Positions 53,071 through 62,728 are shown, counted from the stretch's first letter. The stretch: DNA of 64,000 nt from Amycolatopsis aidingensis (GCF_018885265.1 NZ_CP076538.1:6112001-6176000), one strand, 5' to 3'. Notes: generated by a model from the sequence alone, not told the origin. Made by a program: numbers and translations.

Positions 53071-53988
53071 GTGGGTTCGACGGTGCTCAGCACGGCGGCG
53101 GTGGTCGTAGCGCTGCTACTGGCCGGGGCGGTGGCCCTGCTGTGGCGGCTCTACACCGACAGCATGCGCAGGGCCGACGCGGCCGCCCGGCAGGTGGACG
53201 CCGAACGCTCCAGGGTGGACGAGCAGCAGGCGGCCCTGCGCCGTTACGAGGTCGCGTTCGCCTCCATCAGCGGGCGCGGTGAGCTCGGCGAGCAGGTACT
53301 GGTGGAGACCGCACGCGCACTCGGCCTGCGCGAGGGGCTGCACTTCACGGTGCAGACCGATGTCGCGGGCGGCGGCGCCGCCAAGCCCGACCTGGTGCTG
53401 CGGGTCGGCGGCGACCGCACGGTGCCGGTGGATGCCAAGGCGAGCATGGCGTGCTGGGCCGAGGCGGTGGAGACCGACGATGCCGAGGAACGCCTGGACG
53501 CGTTGCGGGTACACGTGCGCAACCTGCGTTCCCGGGCGGCCGAACTGGCAGGCAAGGGATATCAGCGCTGGGCCGACGCGATCTACGGCACGATCATGTT
53601 CGTGCCATCGGACGCGGCCGTGGTCGCGGCTCTGGACACCGATCCGGAACTACTGCGGTGGATGCTCGACCGCAGGGTGTTCCTCTGCGGCCCGACCGGG
53701 TTCGCGGTGATCGCCTCGGCCGCGCTCTTCGCGGCCAGCGAACGCACCCTGATCGAGGACGTGGAGCAGGTGCGGGGCCAGGCCGCGGCCGCACATCGCG
53801 CGGCGGGCAACGCGGTCGACGCGGTGAACCTCTCCAGCACGCACCTGCAACGGTTCCTGTCCGCACGCCGCCGCGAACTGGACGCGCTGGAGAGTTTCCG
53901 CGCGGCCGTCACCCCGCTGACCGACGCCGCGGCGAGCCCGTCCGCGGTGCCCACGATCCGGAAGGGAGACGAGATGGCAGCCAACTGA
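53071..53988 (+). CDS. rmuC: RmuC-family DNA recombination protein
   Basis: This 305-residue protein has an N-terminal membrane helix (VVVALLLAGAVALLW), a short coiled coil (~30-65) and an RmuC nuclease-like domain (GRGELGEQVLVETARALGL, KPDLVLRV, VPVDAKASMACW). The motif with PDLV and VDAK fits the PD-(D/E)xK-type restriction fold. It is shorter than E. coli RmuC. RmuC limits inversions at short repeats. The GTG at 53071 follows GGAGGG. The SOS box upstream suggests DNA-damage induction; the dispersed repeat begins five bases after its stop. Confidence 0.88.
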   Translation: MGSTVLSTAAVVVALLLAGAVALLWRLYTDSMRRADAAARQVDAERSRVDEQQAALRRYEVAFASISGRGELGEQVLVETARALGLREGLHFTVQTDVAGGGAAKPDLVLRVGGDRTVPVDAKASMACWAEAVETDDAEERLDALRVHVRNLRSRAAELAGKGYQRWADAIYGTIMFVPSDAAVVAALDTDPELLRWMLDRRVFLCGPTGFAVIASAALFAASERTLIEDVEQVRGQAAAAHRAAGNAVDAVNLSSTHLQRFLSARRRELDALESFRAAVTPLTDAAASPSAVPTIRKGDEMAAN

Positions 53989-53992
53989 GACT

Positions 53993-54203
53993 CTGTTCCG
54001 GAACTGGCCTTTGCCTGCTCACGGCGAGCAGAAGAACTCGCCCACCCGTCTCCCACCACCACCCAAACCGAGGCGCTTCGCGCCGCTGTGCTCAGCGGCG
54101 AACAGCCCGCGGGCGGCGAGGCCGGGCGCAGCACCTGCGACGGTGACGATCGCGACCAGGTCCGAGCCCGGCCGAGCCGACCGCGTCCGCGAGTTTGGAA
54201 CAG
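53993..54203 (+). repeat. Dispersed intergenic repeat, full-length copy (A1, 211 bp)
   Basis: The element is bounded by CTGTTCC (53993-53999) and GGAACAG (54197-54203), a perfect 7-bp terminal inverted repeat. Inside are a CTGCTC...GAGCAG hairpin near 54014-54030 and a CGCCGCTG-TGCT-CAGCGGCG hairpin at 54081-54100. It encodes no credible protein, although open frames cross it on both strands. Related copies lie at 54215-54370, 12718-12886 and 24342-24502. This looks like a miniature non-autonomous mobile or palindromic element. Confidence 0.75.
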
Positions 54204-54214
54204 GCACTGACACC

Positions 54215-54370
54215 CCGTTCCGGAACTGCGCTTCGCCTGCTCACGGCGAGCAGAAGAACTCGCGCGGCGCAGCCCGCGGGCGGCGAGGCCGGGCGCAGCA
54301 CCTGCGACGGTGACGATCGCGACCAGGTCCGAGCCCGGCCGAGCCGACCGCGTCCGCGAGTTTGGAACAG
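54215..54370 (+). repeat. Dispersed intergenic repeat, tandem copy with internal deletion (A2, 156 bp)
   Basis: This is a second copy in the same orientation, 11 bp after A1. The 119 bp from 54270 to 54388 are identical to 54103-54221, and the first ~45 bp match 53997-54041 with few differences, but about 55-60 bp in the middle, including the CGCCGCTG hairpin, are missing. A third start (CCCGTTCC, 54381-54388) is cut off at once. The perfect identity implies recent duplication or gene conversion. Confidence 0.75.
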
Positions 54371-54763
54371 GCACTGACACCCCGTTCCTGGGCCAGGAGC
54401 CCCATCTCGGACCGTGTTCAGGACGTGACCCATATCACGCTGCCGGGTAGGAAAAATCGGACAGCTTGCAGAGGGTTAACGGATCCTGGACGGGTACCGG
54501 CTACGGTGACGGCTATGCACGAGTTCGCCAGTCGCGTGGGGCACGGTCACCGACGCGCGCTTCCGGAGGTTGCGCGGATTGAGTAGGGGCTGTTTCGGAA
54601 CGCGCCGTCGACCCGTGCGCGGTGGTACGCGTACCCGGCCGGGTGCCGGCACCGCAGGGCCTGGGGGCCATCGCGGCGGACGGTCGTGGGGGCCGTCGCG
54701 CCGGTGCGCACCCGCGTGGCCAGGTGACCTCGTCCGTGCGGGCCGCGAATCAGGTGTTCGTTC
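54371..54763. other. Non-coding stretch before the DUF6542 gene
   Basis: No convincing gene is present. It holds the edge of the repeat array, a CRP-like palindrome (54424-54439), and an isolated 23-codon frame (54515-54586, MHEFASRVGHGHRRALPEVA...) that could be a leaderless mini-gene after TACGGT but has no other support. The rest is GC-rich leader of the DUF6542 gene. Confidence 0.5.
54424..54439. promoter_or_regulatory. CRP/GlxR-like palindrome
   Basis: CGTGA-CCCATA-TCACG has the CRP-family geometry (5-bp arms, 6-base spacer; consensus TGTGA-N6-TCACA). It matches 8 of the 10 arm positions. It lies 325 bp upstream of the DUF6542 gene. Confidence 0.3.
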
Positions 54764-55819
54764 GTGACCGCGACGCGGGATCGCCAGGACGACCGCGAGG
54801 CCGACGAGGGGCCGGTGCCCTGGGACGAGCGGCCCATCATCGGCGAACGCAGGGGTCTCCCGTGGTGGGCGGCGGTACTGCTGGCCTTCGGGCTCGCCGT
54901 ACTGGGCGCGGTGATCAACCTCCAGGTCCAGGACGAACTCGGGCTGCTGTTCCAGGCCTGCTACTTCCTCGGCGCGGTGGGGGCGATCGCCGCGGTCCGC
55001 AGGCGGAACCTGTTCGGGCCGATGGTGCAGCCACCGCTGATCCTCGGCATCACCGTACCGGCGGTCGTGCTGTTCGCCTCCGGCCAGCCCTCCGGGAGCG
55101 ACACCCTGGCCAAGGTGCTCGCCATCAGCACACCGCTGATCAACGGCTTCCCGACGATGGCGGTGACGACCGGGGTCACGCTGTTGATCGGCCTGTTCCG
55201 GATCTACCGGGAACGCGACCCCCATGCTCCGGTCAAGGCGCGGTCCGCGAGTAAGCGGAAGGAGACCGCGGCGCGGTCCACCGACAAGGCAGGCGCGGAG
55301 CGCAAGGGTGCGGCCGACCGGCAGGGTCAGCCGTCCAGGGACAAGCCATCCCGCGAGGCCGTGGGGCGGGAGAAGGCGGCCCGCGAACGCCCGGCCAAGG
55401 GCAAGCCGCCCCAGCGTGGGGAACGCAAACCGCCGCCGGAGGGCCGCCCCACGGAAGGCCGCCCGGCCGAGCCGCGCAGGCAGGGGCAGCCACAGCGGGG
55501 AAACCCGCCGAATCGCGGTGGAGGCCAGAAACCCGGTGCCGCTCCTGGACGTACGGGCGGCCCGTCCGGCGGGCGGGAGCCACGGGGTCCGGCGGATCCC
55601 GGCGCACCCGACCCCCGGCAACCACGGAAACCACGACAGCCGCGCGGCGACGGCCCGGACCGGCGCCGCGGGGGCCGGCCCGACGCTCCCCCAGGGGGTG
55701 GCGGGCGGCCACGACGAAATCCACCGCGCCCGGAGAACCCGCCGCAGGGCGGTCCGGACGCGCCCCGGCGGGGCGGACGCCCGGCACGGGGACGTCCATG
55801 GGACGAGGATCAGTCCTGA
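54764..55819 (+). CDS. DUF6542-like membrane protein with long basic disordered tail (Rv1111c position)
   Basis: This 351-residue protein has a short acidic N-terminus, then four membrane helices (~residues 32-145; LPWWAAVLLAFGLAVLGAV, FLGAVGAIAAV, PLILGITVPAVVLFASG, TTGVTLLIGLFRIY). A ~190-residue cytoplasmic tail follows, rich in Arg, Gly, Pro and Lys with RGG-like runs, and looks disordered and able to bind nucleic acid or acidic polymers. It is convergent to ispH as in M. tuberculosis. The start is GTG at 54764 with a weak site. Function unknown. Confidence 0.8.
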   Translation: MTATRDRQDDREADEGPVPWDERPIIGERRGLPWWAAVLLAFGLAVLGAVINLQVQDELGLLFQACYFLGAVGAIAAVRRRNLFGPMVQPPLILGITVPAVVLFASGQPSGSDTLAKVLAISTPLINGFPTMAVTTGVTLLIGLFRIYRERDPHAPVKARSASKRKETAARSTDKAGAERKGAADRQGQPSRDKPSREAVGREKAARERPAKGKPPQRGERKPPPEGRPTEGRPAEPRRQGQPQRGNPPNRGGGQKPGAAPGRTGGPSGGREPRGPADPGAPDPRQPRKPRQPRGDGPDRRRGGRPDAPPGGGGRPRRNPPRPENPPQGGPDAPRRGGRPARGRPWDEDQS

Positions 55820-55820
55820 A

Positions 55821-55840
55821 CCCGGCCACCTCCGGCCGGG
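55821..55840. terminator. Short hairpin between convergent DUF6542 and ispH genes
   Basis: CCCGGCC (55821-55827) and GGCCGGG (55834-55840) form a perfect 7-bp stem with a 6-base loop right after the DUF6542 stop codon. It may act as a shared terminator. Confidence 0.45.
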
Positions 55841-55862
55841 CAGGGTCCCTTCGGGGCTGGGA

Positions 55863-56900
55863 TCAGCGCACGCTGCTCGGCTTGGACTCCCCTGCCCCGC
55901 GCAGCTCGCGGGGCAGCGCGAAGGAGATCTTCTCGTTCGCCGTGGTGACCTCCTGGACATCGCCCCAGCCGCGTTCGGCCAGCCACTCCAGTAGTTCCAT
56001 CACCAGCACATCCGGCACCGAGGCCCCGCTGGTCACCCCGACGGTCTGCACCCCTTCCAGCCAGGCCTCATCGACCTCGCGGGCGAAGTCGACCAACCGG
56101 GCCGAGGTGGCACCGGCCTGCAGGGCGACCTCGACCAGCCGCTTGGAGTTGGACGAGTTCTGCGAGCCGACGACCAGTACCAGGTCGCATTCCGCGGCCA
56201 TCGCCTTGACCGCGACCTGACGGTTGGACGTGGCGTAGCAGATGTCCTCGCTCGGCGGGTCTGAGATGTTCGGGAACCGCTCACGAAGCTGGTCGACCCG
56301 CTCCATGGTCTCGTCCACGCTCAACGTGGTCTGGGAAAGCCACACCACCTTCGAGGGGTCCCGCACGGCGACCTTGTCCACATCAGCCGCGGTGTCCACG
56401 AGCTGCACATGCTCCGGCGCCTCACCGGAGGTGCCCTCGACCTCCTCGTGCCCCTCGTGCCCGATCAGCATGATGTCGTAGTCGTCGCGGGCGAACCGGT
56501 TGACCTCTTTGTGCACCTTGGTCACCAGCGGGCAGGTGGCGTCGATCGTGCGCAACCCACGCTCCTCGGCCTCGGCGTGCACGGCAGGCGAGACGCCATG
56601 CGCGGAGAAGACCACCAGCGCCCCCTCGGGTACCTCGGAGGTCTCCTCGACGAAGATCACGCCACGGTCACGCAGGGTGTCCACGACATGACGGTTGTGC
56701 ACGATCTCCTTGCGGACGTACACCGGCGGCCCGTACAGCTCGAGGGCCTTCTCCACGGCGATCACCGCACGGTCCACCCCGGCGCAGTAACCACGGGGTT
56801 TGGCGAGCAGCACCCGCTTGCCGCCGCTCGCGGGGGCGTCGGCGCTGCCGCCGATCGACACGCTGGTGGCGGGCTCGATTCCGGGACTCGCTCCACTCAT
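55863..56900 (-). CDS. ispH: 4-hydroxy-3-methylbut-2-enyl diphosphate reductase
   Basis: This is the last enzyme of the MEP isoprenoid pathway; it uses an iron-sulfur cluster to make IPP and DMAPP. The 345-residue sequence holds the three cluster cysteines at 39 ([11 protein letters not shown]), 123 ([11 protein letters not shown]) and 221 (ICYATSNRQ), and the substrate motif SAHGVSP. The ATG at 56900 lies seven bases after TACCCT, which suggests leaderless transcription; a longer reading to 56963 is less likely. It diverges from the lipid-droplet-associated-like gene. Confidence 0.96.
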   Translation of the reverse strand: MSGASPGIEPATSVSIGGSADAPASGGKRVLLAKPRGYCAGVDRAVIAVEKALELYGPPVYVRKEIVHNRHVVDTLRDRGVIFVEETSEVPEGALVVFSAHGVSPAVHAEAEERGLRTIDATCPLVTKVHKEVNRFARDDYDIMLIGHEGHEEVEGTSGEAPEHVQLVDTAADVDKVAVRDPSKVVWLSQTTLSVDETMERVDQLRERFPNISDPPSEDICYATSNRQVAVKAMAAECDLVLVVGSQNSSNSKRLVEVALQAGATSARLVDFAREVDEAWLEGVQTVGVTSGASVPDVLVMELLEWLAERGWGDVQEVTTANEKISFALPRELRGAGESKPSSVR

Positions 56901-57016
56901 GGCACCCAGGGTACGGGCATACCCGGTGTGCGTTGGGTCACTCACCGCGAGATCCCGGCGCACGCATCCAGGCCGGTCGGTTGGGCCGCGGGGGCCGGGT
57001 GCGGCAGGCTAGGGGT

Positions 57017-57712
57017 ATGAAGCCACTCCCGTTCCCGCTGCGGGTCGCCGCGGGCCTCGCCGTCACCACCGCCGAGCGGGTCCGCGAGCTACCGAAACAG
57101 GTTCTCGGTTGCCCGGTGACCGTCGCCAGCCAGGTGCTGCAGGCGTCCATGCGGGTTCAGCAGCACATCACGGAGCTGGCCATCAAGGGCGACGACGCGC
57201 TGTCCGCGCTCCGCCCGGTCGAGGAGACGCCCAGCTGGGCCACCTTCGACGAGGACATCACGGAGGCCGAAGAGGGAACCGGCCCTGCCGTGGCTACCGC
57301 GGACGACGCGGGCACGATCGAGGACCTCGCGCCGCCGGAGCAGCCGCGGCACAACGGTCACCGCCCGGACGTCCCGCTGGGTGAGGGCGCCCCGGCCGCG
57401 GGTGAGGACCCCTGGGCCGACGAGGAACGCGCCCTGGCCGCGGAGCACGCCGACGGCGAGTTCGACAGCGCGCCAAGGGACACCCCCGCCGCCCCGGCCG
57501 GGCTGGCCGACTACGACCAGCTCACCCTGCCGCAGGTGCGTGCCCGGCTCCGCCAGTTCTCCCTGGACCAGCTGGAGGAACTGCTCGCCTACGAGCGGGC
57601 GCACGCCGACCGGGCCTCGTTCGTCGGCATGCTGGCCAGGCGCATCGGCAACGTCCGCAGGGAGCGGGAAGCAGGCGAAGGCGACGCACCCGGGGACCCG
57701 ACCGACCGGTGA
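57017..57712 (+). CDS. Lipid droplet-associated-like protein (Rv1109c position)
   Basis: This 231-residue protein has an amphipathic N-terminal region (KPLPFPLRVAAGLAVTTAERVRELPKQVLGCPVTVASQVLQAS) that could sit on lipid surfaces, an acidic Pro/Glu/Asp linker (~75-160), and a conserved C-terminal helical domain (LTLPQVRARLRQFSLDQLEELLAYERAHADRASFVGML). The name follows the annotation I remember for Rv1109c homologues; direct proof of function here is lacking. The stop overlaps the xseA start (GTGA). Confidence 0.82.
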   Translation: MKPLPFPLRVAAGLAVTTAERVRELPKQVLGCPVTVASQVLQASMRVQQHITELAIKGDDALSALRPVEETPSWATFDEDITEAEEGTGPAVATADDAGTIEDLAPPEQPRHNGHRPDVPLGEGAPAAGEDPWADEERALAAEHADGEFDSAPRDTPAAPAGLADYDQLTLPQVRARLRQFSLDQLEELLAYERAHADRASFVGMLARRIGNVRREREAGEGDAPGDPTDR

Positions 57713-58977
57713 GCGAAGCGACCTCTCCCGGCTCCTCCGCCAACGCGAGCACCAGCGCCGAGCACCCCTGGCCGGTCCGCACGGTGGCCCGCAAGATCGC
57801 GGACTGGATCCACCGGCTCGGCGCGGTATGGGTGGAGGGCCAGGTCACCCAGGTCTCCGCCCGCTCGGGCAACCAGACCGCCTTCCTCACCCTGCGCGAC
57901 CCCTCCGCCGACGTCTCGATGACCGTCACCTGCCCGATCCGGCTGCTGCGCTCCATCGACCCGCCACCGCGCGAGGGCGCCAGCGTGGTGCTGCACGCCA
58001 AGCCGACCTTCTTCCTCGGCCGTGGCACGCTGAGCCTGCGGGCGAACGAGATCCGCGCCGTCGGCATCGGCGAGCTGCTGGCCAGGATCGAGCGCCTGCG
58101 CAAGCTGCTGGCCGCGGAGGGGCTGTTCGCGGCCGAGCGCAAACGCAAACTGCCCTTCCTGCCCCGCGGGATCGGGCTGATCACCGGCCGCGCCTCGGCG
58201 GCCGAGCGCGATGTGCTGGTCAACGTGCAGGCACGCTGGCCTGCGGCAGCGATCACCGTGGTCAACACCGCTGTGCAGGGGGCACACGCCGTACCGCAGA
58301 TCCGCACCGCACTGTCCACTCTGGACGCCGACCCGGGCATCGACGTGATCGTGATCGCCCGCGGCGGCGGGAGCGTGGAGGATCTGCTGCCGTTCTCCGA
58401 CGAGGCGCTGTGCCGCGCCGTCGCCGCCGCGGGCACCCCTGTGGTCAGCGCGATCGGCCACGAGCCGGACACCCCGCTGCTCGATCATGTCGCCGACCTG
58501 CGCTGTTCCACCCCGACCGACGCCGGCAAGCGGATCGTGCCGGACGTCAAGGAGGAGTCCGAGCGCGTCCGCCAGCTGCGCGACCGGGCCCGGCGCGCGC
58601 TGCACGGCTGGGTGGACACCCAGGCCCGGCTGCTGGAGCAGCTGCGCAGCAGGCCTGCACTCGCCGATCCACTCGGTCCGATCCAGCGACGCGCCGACGA
58701 GGTCGCCTTACACGCCGAACGCGGCCGCCGTGCCATGCTCGGCAAGCTCGGCAACGAGCAGACCGCGCTGGCGGCGGTCCGCGACCGGCTCACCTCGCTC
58801 GGCCCCTCCGCGACGCTGGCCCGCGGCTACGCGGTCGTGCAGTACTCCGACGAGTCAGGCAACCTTCGGGTGCTCCGGTCAGTCTCTGAAGTAGCGGCCG
58901 GAACACCACTGCGGGTCAGGGTCGCCGACGGCGTCACACACGCCACCGTCACGGATGGGTACGAGGAAGGGACGTAG
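57709..58977 (+). CDS. xseA: Exodeoxyribonuclease VII large subunit
   Basis: This 422-residue protein degrades single-stranded DNA to short oligonucleotides together with XseB. The N-terminal OB fold has [12 protein letters not shown] and AFLTLRD. The catalytic region contains [31 protein letters not shown] and [19 protein letters not shown], followed by long coiled-coil helices for XseB binding. The GTG start at 57709 overlaps the preceding stop by four bases. An unrelated gene is inserted between it and xseB. Confidence 0.96.
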   Translation: MSEATSPGSSANASTSAEHPWPVRTVARKIADWIHRLGAVWVEGQVTQVSARSGNQTAFLTLRDPSADVSMTVTCPIRLLRSIDPPPREGASVVLHAKPTFFLGRGTLSLRANEIRAVGIGELLARIERLRKLLAAEGLFAAERKRKLPFLPRGIGLITGRASAAERDVLVNVQARWPAAAITVVNTAVQGAHAVPQIRTALSTLDADPGIDVIVIARGGGSVEDLLPFSDEALCRAVAAAGTPVVSAIGHEPDTPLLDHVADLRCSTPTDAGKRIVPDVKEESERVRQLRDRARRALHGWVDTQARLLEQLRSRPALADPLGPIQRRADEVALHAERGRRAMLGKLGNEQTALAAVRDRLTSLGPSATLARGYAVVQYSDESGNLRVLRSVSEVAAGTPLRVRVADGVTHATVTDGYEEGT

Positions 58978-58979
58978 CA

Positions 58980-59420
58980 GTGCAGTCGGTGCGCACGACC
59001 ACGTTTCTCCCACTGACCACGAACGCCGCCGCCCGCCTGGCACACGGTGCCGGCACGGACCCGGCGCGGCAACAGGCCCTGGTCGTCCGGCACCGGGCCG
59101 AGGAGGCCGACGCCGCGGCCGCGCAGTGCTGGACCGCGCTGCTCGCGGGCTGCGACACGGCGGGGCGCACCGCGCTCGGGCCCAGCCTGCGCAGGCTGTC
59201 CGAGGCGACCTCGTACTACGTCGGCACCCGCTGGTGGTTCACCGACGGTTCGCCGCACCGGCGCCGGGTGGCCCAGGCGCAGCAGCACATCGAGGACGCG
59301 ATCGTGGACGGGGACGGGCAGGAGTTCGCCAGTGCCTTCGTGGGCTACGACAACGCGATGGCCAGCGCGGTAGTGTGCGCTGCCCGGACCAACCACGACA
59401 GCCGGAGCCGCACACCGTGA
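58980..59420 (+). CDS. Hypothetical helical protein inserted between xseA and xseB
   Basis: This 146-residue soluble protein of unknown function is mainly alpha-helical with a Trp/Tyr-rich centre ([15 protein letters not shown]) and no signal or membrane helix. It starts two bases after xseA behind GGAAGGGA, and its TGA overlaps the xseB GTG (GTGA at 59417-59420), so all three are translationally linked. No family was recognised; in mycobacteria xseA and xseB are adjacent. Confidence 0.75.
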   Translation: MQSVRTTTFLPLTTNAAARLAHGAGTDPARQQALVVRHRAEEADAAAAQCWTALLAGCDTAGRTALGPSLRRLSEATSYYVGTRWWFTDGSPHRRRVAQAQQHIEDAIVDGDGQEFASAFVGYDNAMASAVVCAARTNHDSRSRTP

Positions 59421-59698
59421 ACGAACCCGAACCCGTCAGCAACCCCGCCGAGACCGCGGGCCTTGGCTACGAGCAGGCGAGGGACCAGCTCATCGAGGTG
59501 GTCCGCGGGCTGGAGGCAGGCGGGCTGTCGCTGGAGGAGTCGCTGGCCCTGTGGGAGAAGGGCGAGCAGCTGGCCAAGCTGTGCGAGCGGCACCTCGAGG
59601 GCGCGCGGGAACGTATCGAGACCGCGCTGGCCTCGGTCGAGAACGACACCGAGGACGCGAGCGCGGACACAACGGGCAGAACCGGCAACGGGCAGTGA
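59417..59698 (+). CDS. xseB: Exodeoxyribonuclease VII small subunit
   Basis: The 93-residue product has the XseB core [52 protein letters not shown] between residues ~15 and 75, and a disordered acidic tail. It forms the helical partner of XseA. The GTG overlaps the stop of the inserted hypothetical gene. Eighty-nine bases separate it from glpX. Confidence 0.95.
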   Translation: MNEPEPVSNPAETAGLGYEQARDQLIEVVRGLEAGGLSLEESLALWEKGEQLAKLCERHLEGARERIETALASVENDTEDASADTTGRTGNGQ

Positions 59699-59787
59699 CG
59701 ATCGCCATGCCGCGCTGAGCTGGCCCGGCGGCCACGATCTGCGAGAATTAGGCCCGATTCGCTCCATATCGTGATCGGGAGGCCAGC

Positions 59788-60849
59788 ATGACCACCGCCG
59801 AGTCCACCGGCGAACCCCGTCGCGGGGAAGCGCCGGACCGCAACCTCGCGATGGAGCTCGTCCGGGTCACCGAGGCGGCCGCGATGGCCGCGGGCCGCTG
59901 GGTCGGCAAGGGCGACAAGATCGGTGGCGACGGCGCGGCCGTGGACGCGATGCGGCAGCTGATCCAGACCGTGTCCATGCGCGGCGTGGTGGTGATCGGC
60001 GAGGGCGAGAAGGACGAGGCGCCCATGCTGTTCAACGGGGAGTCGGTTGGCAACGGCGACGGCCCTGACTGCGATGTGGCGGTGGACCCGATCGACGGCA
60101 CCACGCTGATGGCCAAGGGCATGCCGAACGCGCTTGCGGTGCTGGCGGTGGCCGAGCGCGGCGCGATGTTCGACCCCTCCGCGGTGTTCTACATGGAGAA
60201 GCTGGCGGTGGGCCCGGAGGCGGCAGGCACGGTGGACATCTCGGCCCCGATCGCGGAGAACATCCGCCGGGTGGCCCGCGCCAAGCACAGCGAGGTCTCC
60301 GATGTGACCGTGTGCATCCTGGACCGGCCCCGGCACGAGCAGATCGTCAAGGAGGTCCGGGAGGCCGGGGCGCGGATCCGGTTCATCTCGGACGGCGATG
60401 TCGCAGGGGCGATCGCGGCCGCCCGGCAGACCACCGGCGTGGACATGCTGCTCGGCATCGGCGGTACCCCGGAGGGCATCATCGCCGCCTGCGCGCTCAA
60501 GTGCCTCGGCGGGGAACTACAGGGCAGGCTGTGGCCGAAGGACGAAGCCGAGCGGGAGAAGGCGATCGGCGCGGGCCACGATCTCGAGCGCGTGCTCGGC
60601 ACAGACGACCTGGTGGGCGGGGACAACGTCTTCTTCTGCGCCACCGGGGTCACCGACGGCGACCTGCTGCGCGGGGTGCACTACCGCGCGGGCGGTGCGA
60701 CCACCCAGTCCATTGTGATGCGTTCGAAGTCCGGCACCGTGCGGCTGATCGACGGCTACCACCGGCTGACCAAGCTGCGGGCTTACTCCTCGGTGGACTT
60801 CGACGGCACCCTGGACACCGACTCCGGCACCGTCCCGCCGCTGCCCTAG
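59788..60849 (+). CDS. glpX: Class II fructose-1,6-bisphosphatase
   Basis: This 353-residue gluconeogenic phosphatase uses metal ions to make fructose-6-phosphate. Metal and substrate motifs are GEGEKDEAP near 71-79 and DPIDGTT with Asp100 and Asp103, plus [17 protein letters not shown]. In actinobacteria GlpX is the main FBPase. The ATG at 59788 has GGGAGG five bases upstream. Neighbouring xseB and fumC match the M. tuberculosis order Rv1098c-Rv1099c-Rv1107c. Confidence 0.96.
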   Translation: MTTAESTGEPRRGEAPDRNLAMELVRVTEAAAMAAGRWVGKGDKIGGDGAAVDAMRQLIQTVSMRGVVVIGEGEKDEAPMLFNGESVGNGDGPDCDVAVDPIDGTTLMAKGMPNALAVLAVAERGAMFDPSAVFYMEKLAVGPEAAGTVDISAPIAENIRRVARAKHSEVSDVTVCILDRPRHEQIVKEVREAGARIRFISDGDVAGAIAAARQTTGVDMLLGIGGTPEGIIAACALKCLGGELQGRLWPKDEAEREKAIGAGHDLERVLGTDDLVGGDNVFFCATGVTDGDLLRGVHYRAGGATTQSIVMRSKSGTVRLIDGYHRLTKLRAYSSVDFDGTLDTDSGTVPPLP

Positions 60850-60860
60850 CCGTGGACCCG

Positions 60861-61649
60861 ATGCGTAAGAGCGCCCGCGCGGCCTGCGCGCTCGCGGCCG
60901 CGGTCGCACTGCTGGCGGCCGGTGCCCAGCAGGCGACTGCTGTGCAGCCCGCCATCATCGGCGGCGTGGACGCCGACCAGGAGTACCCGTTCATGGTGTC
61001 CCTGCAGAGCAGTTCCGGGATGCATCGCTGTGGCGGCTCGCTGGTCGCCCCGGGCTGGGTGGTGACGGCCGCGCACTGCGTGCAGACCCGGACCAGGCTG
61101 ATCACCACAGCCCGGATCGGCAGCACCGACCACACCGAGGGCGGCGAGCGCACCGAGGTCACCGAGACGATCACGCACCCCGACTACGACCCGACCGGCG
61201 CGGGTGGCGACCTTGCACTGGTCCGGCTGGCCGAACCGGTACAGGCGGAACCGGTCGTGCTCGGCACGGAACCCGCGGTGGGCGACGAAACCAGGCTGCT
61301 CGGCTGGGGGCAGACCTGCCCGACCGAGGGCTGCGGGCCGGGCCCGCGGATCCTGCAGCAACTGGACACCCTGATCGTCGATGACACCGGCTGCACAACC
61401 GAGTTCGCCACCGAGGTCGAGCTGTGCACCGGGACCCCAGAGGGCGAGGCAGGCACCTGCTACGGCGACTCCGGCGGGCCACAGCTGGCCAGGGTGGCCG
61501 AGCACTGGGAGCTGGTCGGCGCATCCAGCAGGCCGGGTAACGGCGACCGCACCTGCGCCACCGCGCCGTCCATCTACACCTCGGTTCCCGCCTACGCCGA
61601 GTGGATCACCGAACGGATCGCGCCGCCGGACACTCAGCCGCTGGAGTGA
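60861..61649 (+). CDS. Secreted S1-family serine protease (trypsin-like fold)
   Basis: This is a 262-residue secreted proenzyme. The signal peptide is MRKSARAACALAAAVALLAAG to TATA-like AQQATA; the mature N-terminus is probably IIGG. The catalytic triad is His72 (TAAHC), Asp117 (GGDLAL) and Ser204 (GDSGGP). The residue six before the serine is Gly rather than Asp, so Arg/Lys specificity is not assured. Six cysteines suggest disulfides. The ATG at 60861 is chosen for a good signal peptide; GTG at 60852 is an alternative. It overlaps the convergent reductase gene by 16 bp. Confidence 0.9.
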   Translation: MRKSARAACALAAAVALLAAGAQQATAVQPAIIGGVDADQEYPFMVSLQSSSGMHRCGGSLVAPGWVVTAAHCVQTRTRLITTARIGSTDHTEGGERTEVTETITHPDYDPTGAGGDLALVRLAEPVQAEPVVLGTEPAVGDETRLLGWGQTCPTEGCGPGPRILQQLDTLIVDDTGCTTEFATEVELCTGTPEGEAGTCYGDSGGPQLARVAEHWELVGASSRPGNGDRTCATAPSIYTSVPAYAEWITERIAPPDTQPLE

Positions 61650-62620
61650 CCGGGGAACAGCTTCGCCTCCGGGTTCAGCGCCACCCCGATGTTGTTGATC
61701 GCCGTGGCGGCCTCGCCGAAGCCGGTGGCGATCAACTTGACCTTGCCGGGGTAGGCCGCCACATCGCCGGCCGCGTAGACCCGCTCCCTTGCGGTGGCCA
61801 TGGTGGTGTCGACCGCGATCGACCGGCGCTCGATCTCCAGCCCCCAGTTCTCGATCGGGCCGAGATCCGCGGTGAAGCCGAGCGCGGCGACCACGGTCTG
61901 CGCTGGCAGTACCTCGCGGCCGGTGTCCTTGATCTCCAGTTCCACCTCGGCCAGCGGGCCGTCCTCGGTCTCGCCGCGTAGCCGGGTCACCTCGGCCTCG
62001 GTGATGATCCGGACCCCCAGCGCACGCACCTCCCGCACGATCGACTCGGCGGCGCGGAACCGGGACCTGCGGTGCACCAGGGTCACGCTCGCGGCGATCG
62101 GGTGCAGCGCGAGCACCCAGTCGAAAGCCGAGTCGCCGCCACCGACCACGACCACGTGCTTACCGGCATGGGCATCCAGCGCGGGCACGAAGTGCACCAT
62201 GCCGCGGCCGAGCCAGCCATCGCCCGCAGGCAACGGGCGTGGGGTGAACTCACCGATGCCCGCGGTGACCAGCACCGCCCCCGCCCGCACGACATCCCCG
62301 CCGTCCAGGGACACCTCGAGGCCGTCCTCGACCCGCTCCAGCCCGACGGCCTTGCGTCCGAGCAGGTACGTCGGGTCCCACTGGGCCGCCTGCTCGACCA
62401 GTCCCTTGATCAGGTCCCGGCCCCGTACCGCAGGAAACCCGGCCACGTCGTAGATCATCTTCTCCGGATACATGGCGGTCACCTGACCGCCCGCCTCCGG
62501 CAGGGAGTCCACGACGGCCATCGAGAGACCGCGAAAACCCGCGTAGTACGCGGCGAACAACCCGGTCGGCCCGGCGCCGATGATCAGGACGTCGACCGAC
62601 AGCTTCTCCGGCGAGCTCAT
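61634..62620 (-). CDS. Ferredoxin--NADP reductase, thioredoxin-reductase-like type
   Basis: This 328-residue flavoprotein has an FAD motif GAGPTG near residue 15, a second dinucleotide motif [11 protein letters not shown] for NADPH near 155, and the terminal FAD stretch [16 protein letters not shown]. The CxxC pair of thioredoxin reductases is absent ([15 protein letters not shown] lies there), which defines the YumC/TrxR-like FNR group. It would transfer electrons between NADPH and ferredoxin. It diverges from fumC and overlaps the S1 protease gene at its end. Confidence 0.9.
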   Translation of the reverse strand: MSSPEKLSVDVLIIGAGPTGLFAAYYAGFRGLSMAVVDSLPEAGGQVTAMYPEKMIYDVAGFPAVRGRDLIKGLVEQAAQWDPTYLLGRKAVGLERVEDGLEVSLDGGDVVRAGAVLVTAGIGEFTPRPLPAGDGWLGRGMVHFVPALDAHAGKHVVVVGGGDSAFDWVLALHPIAASVTLVHRRSRFRAAESIVREVRALGVRIITEAEVTRLRGETEDGPLAEVELEIKDTGREVLPAQTVVAALGFTADLGPIENWGLEIERRSIAVDTTMATARERVYAAGDVAAYPGKVKLIATGFGEAATAINNIGVALNPEAKLFPGHSSG

Positions 62621-62728
62621 AGCTCACCAACCTTTCCGCCTGTGGTGGTGGCAGTGATCGGGAACACTCGCCACCCTAGTGCGCAAGGCCACCGCGCGAC
62701 GCCGATTCGGCTACGCCAGACTGGCGGC

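Noticed and set aside
53583..54433. Minus-strand frames of up to 265 codons across the tandem repeat
   Set aside because: Their similarity to frames at 12.7 and 24.4 kb is explained by the shared repeat DNA; no ribosome site or conserved frame was seen.
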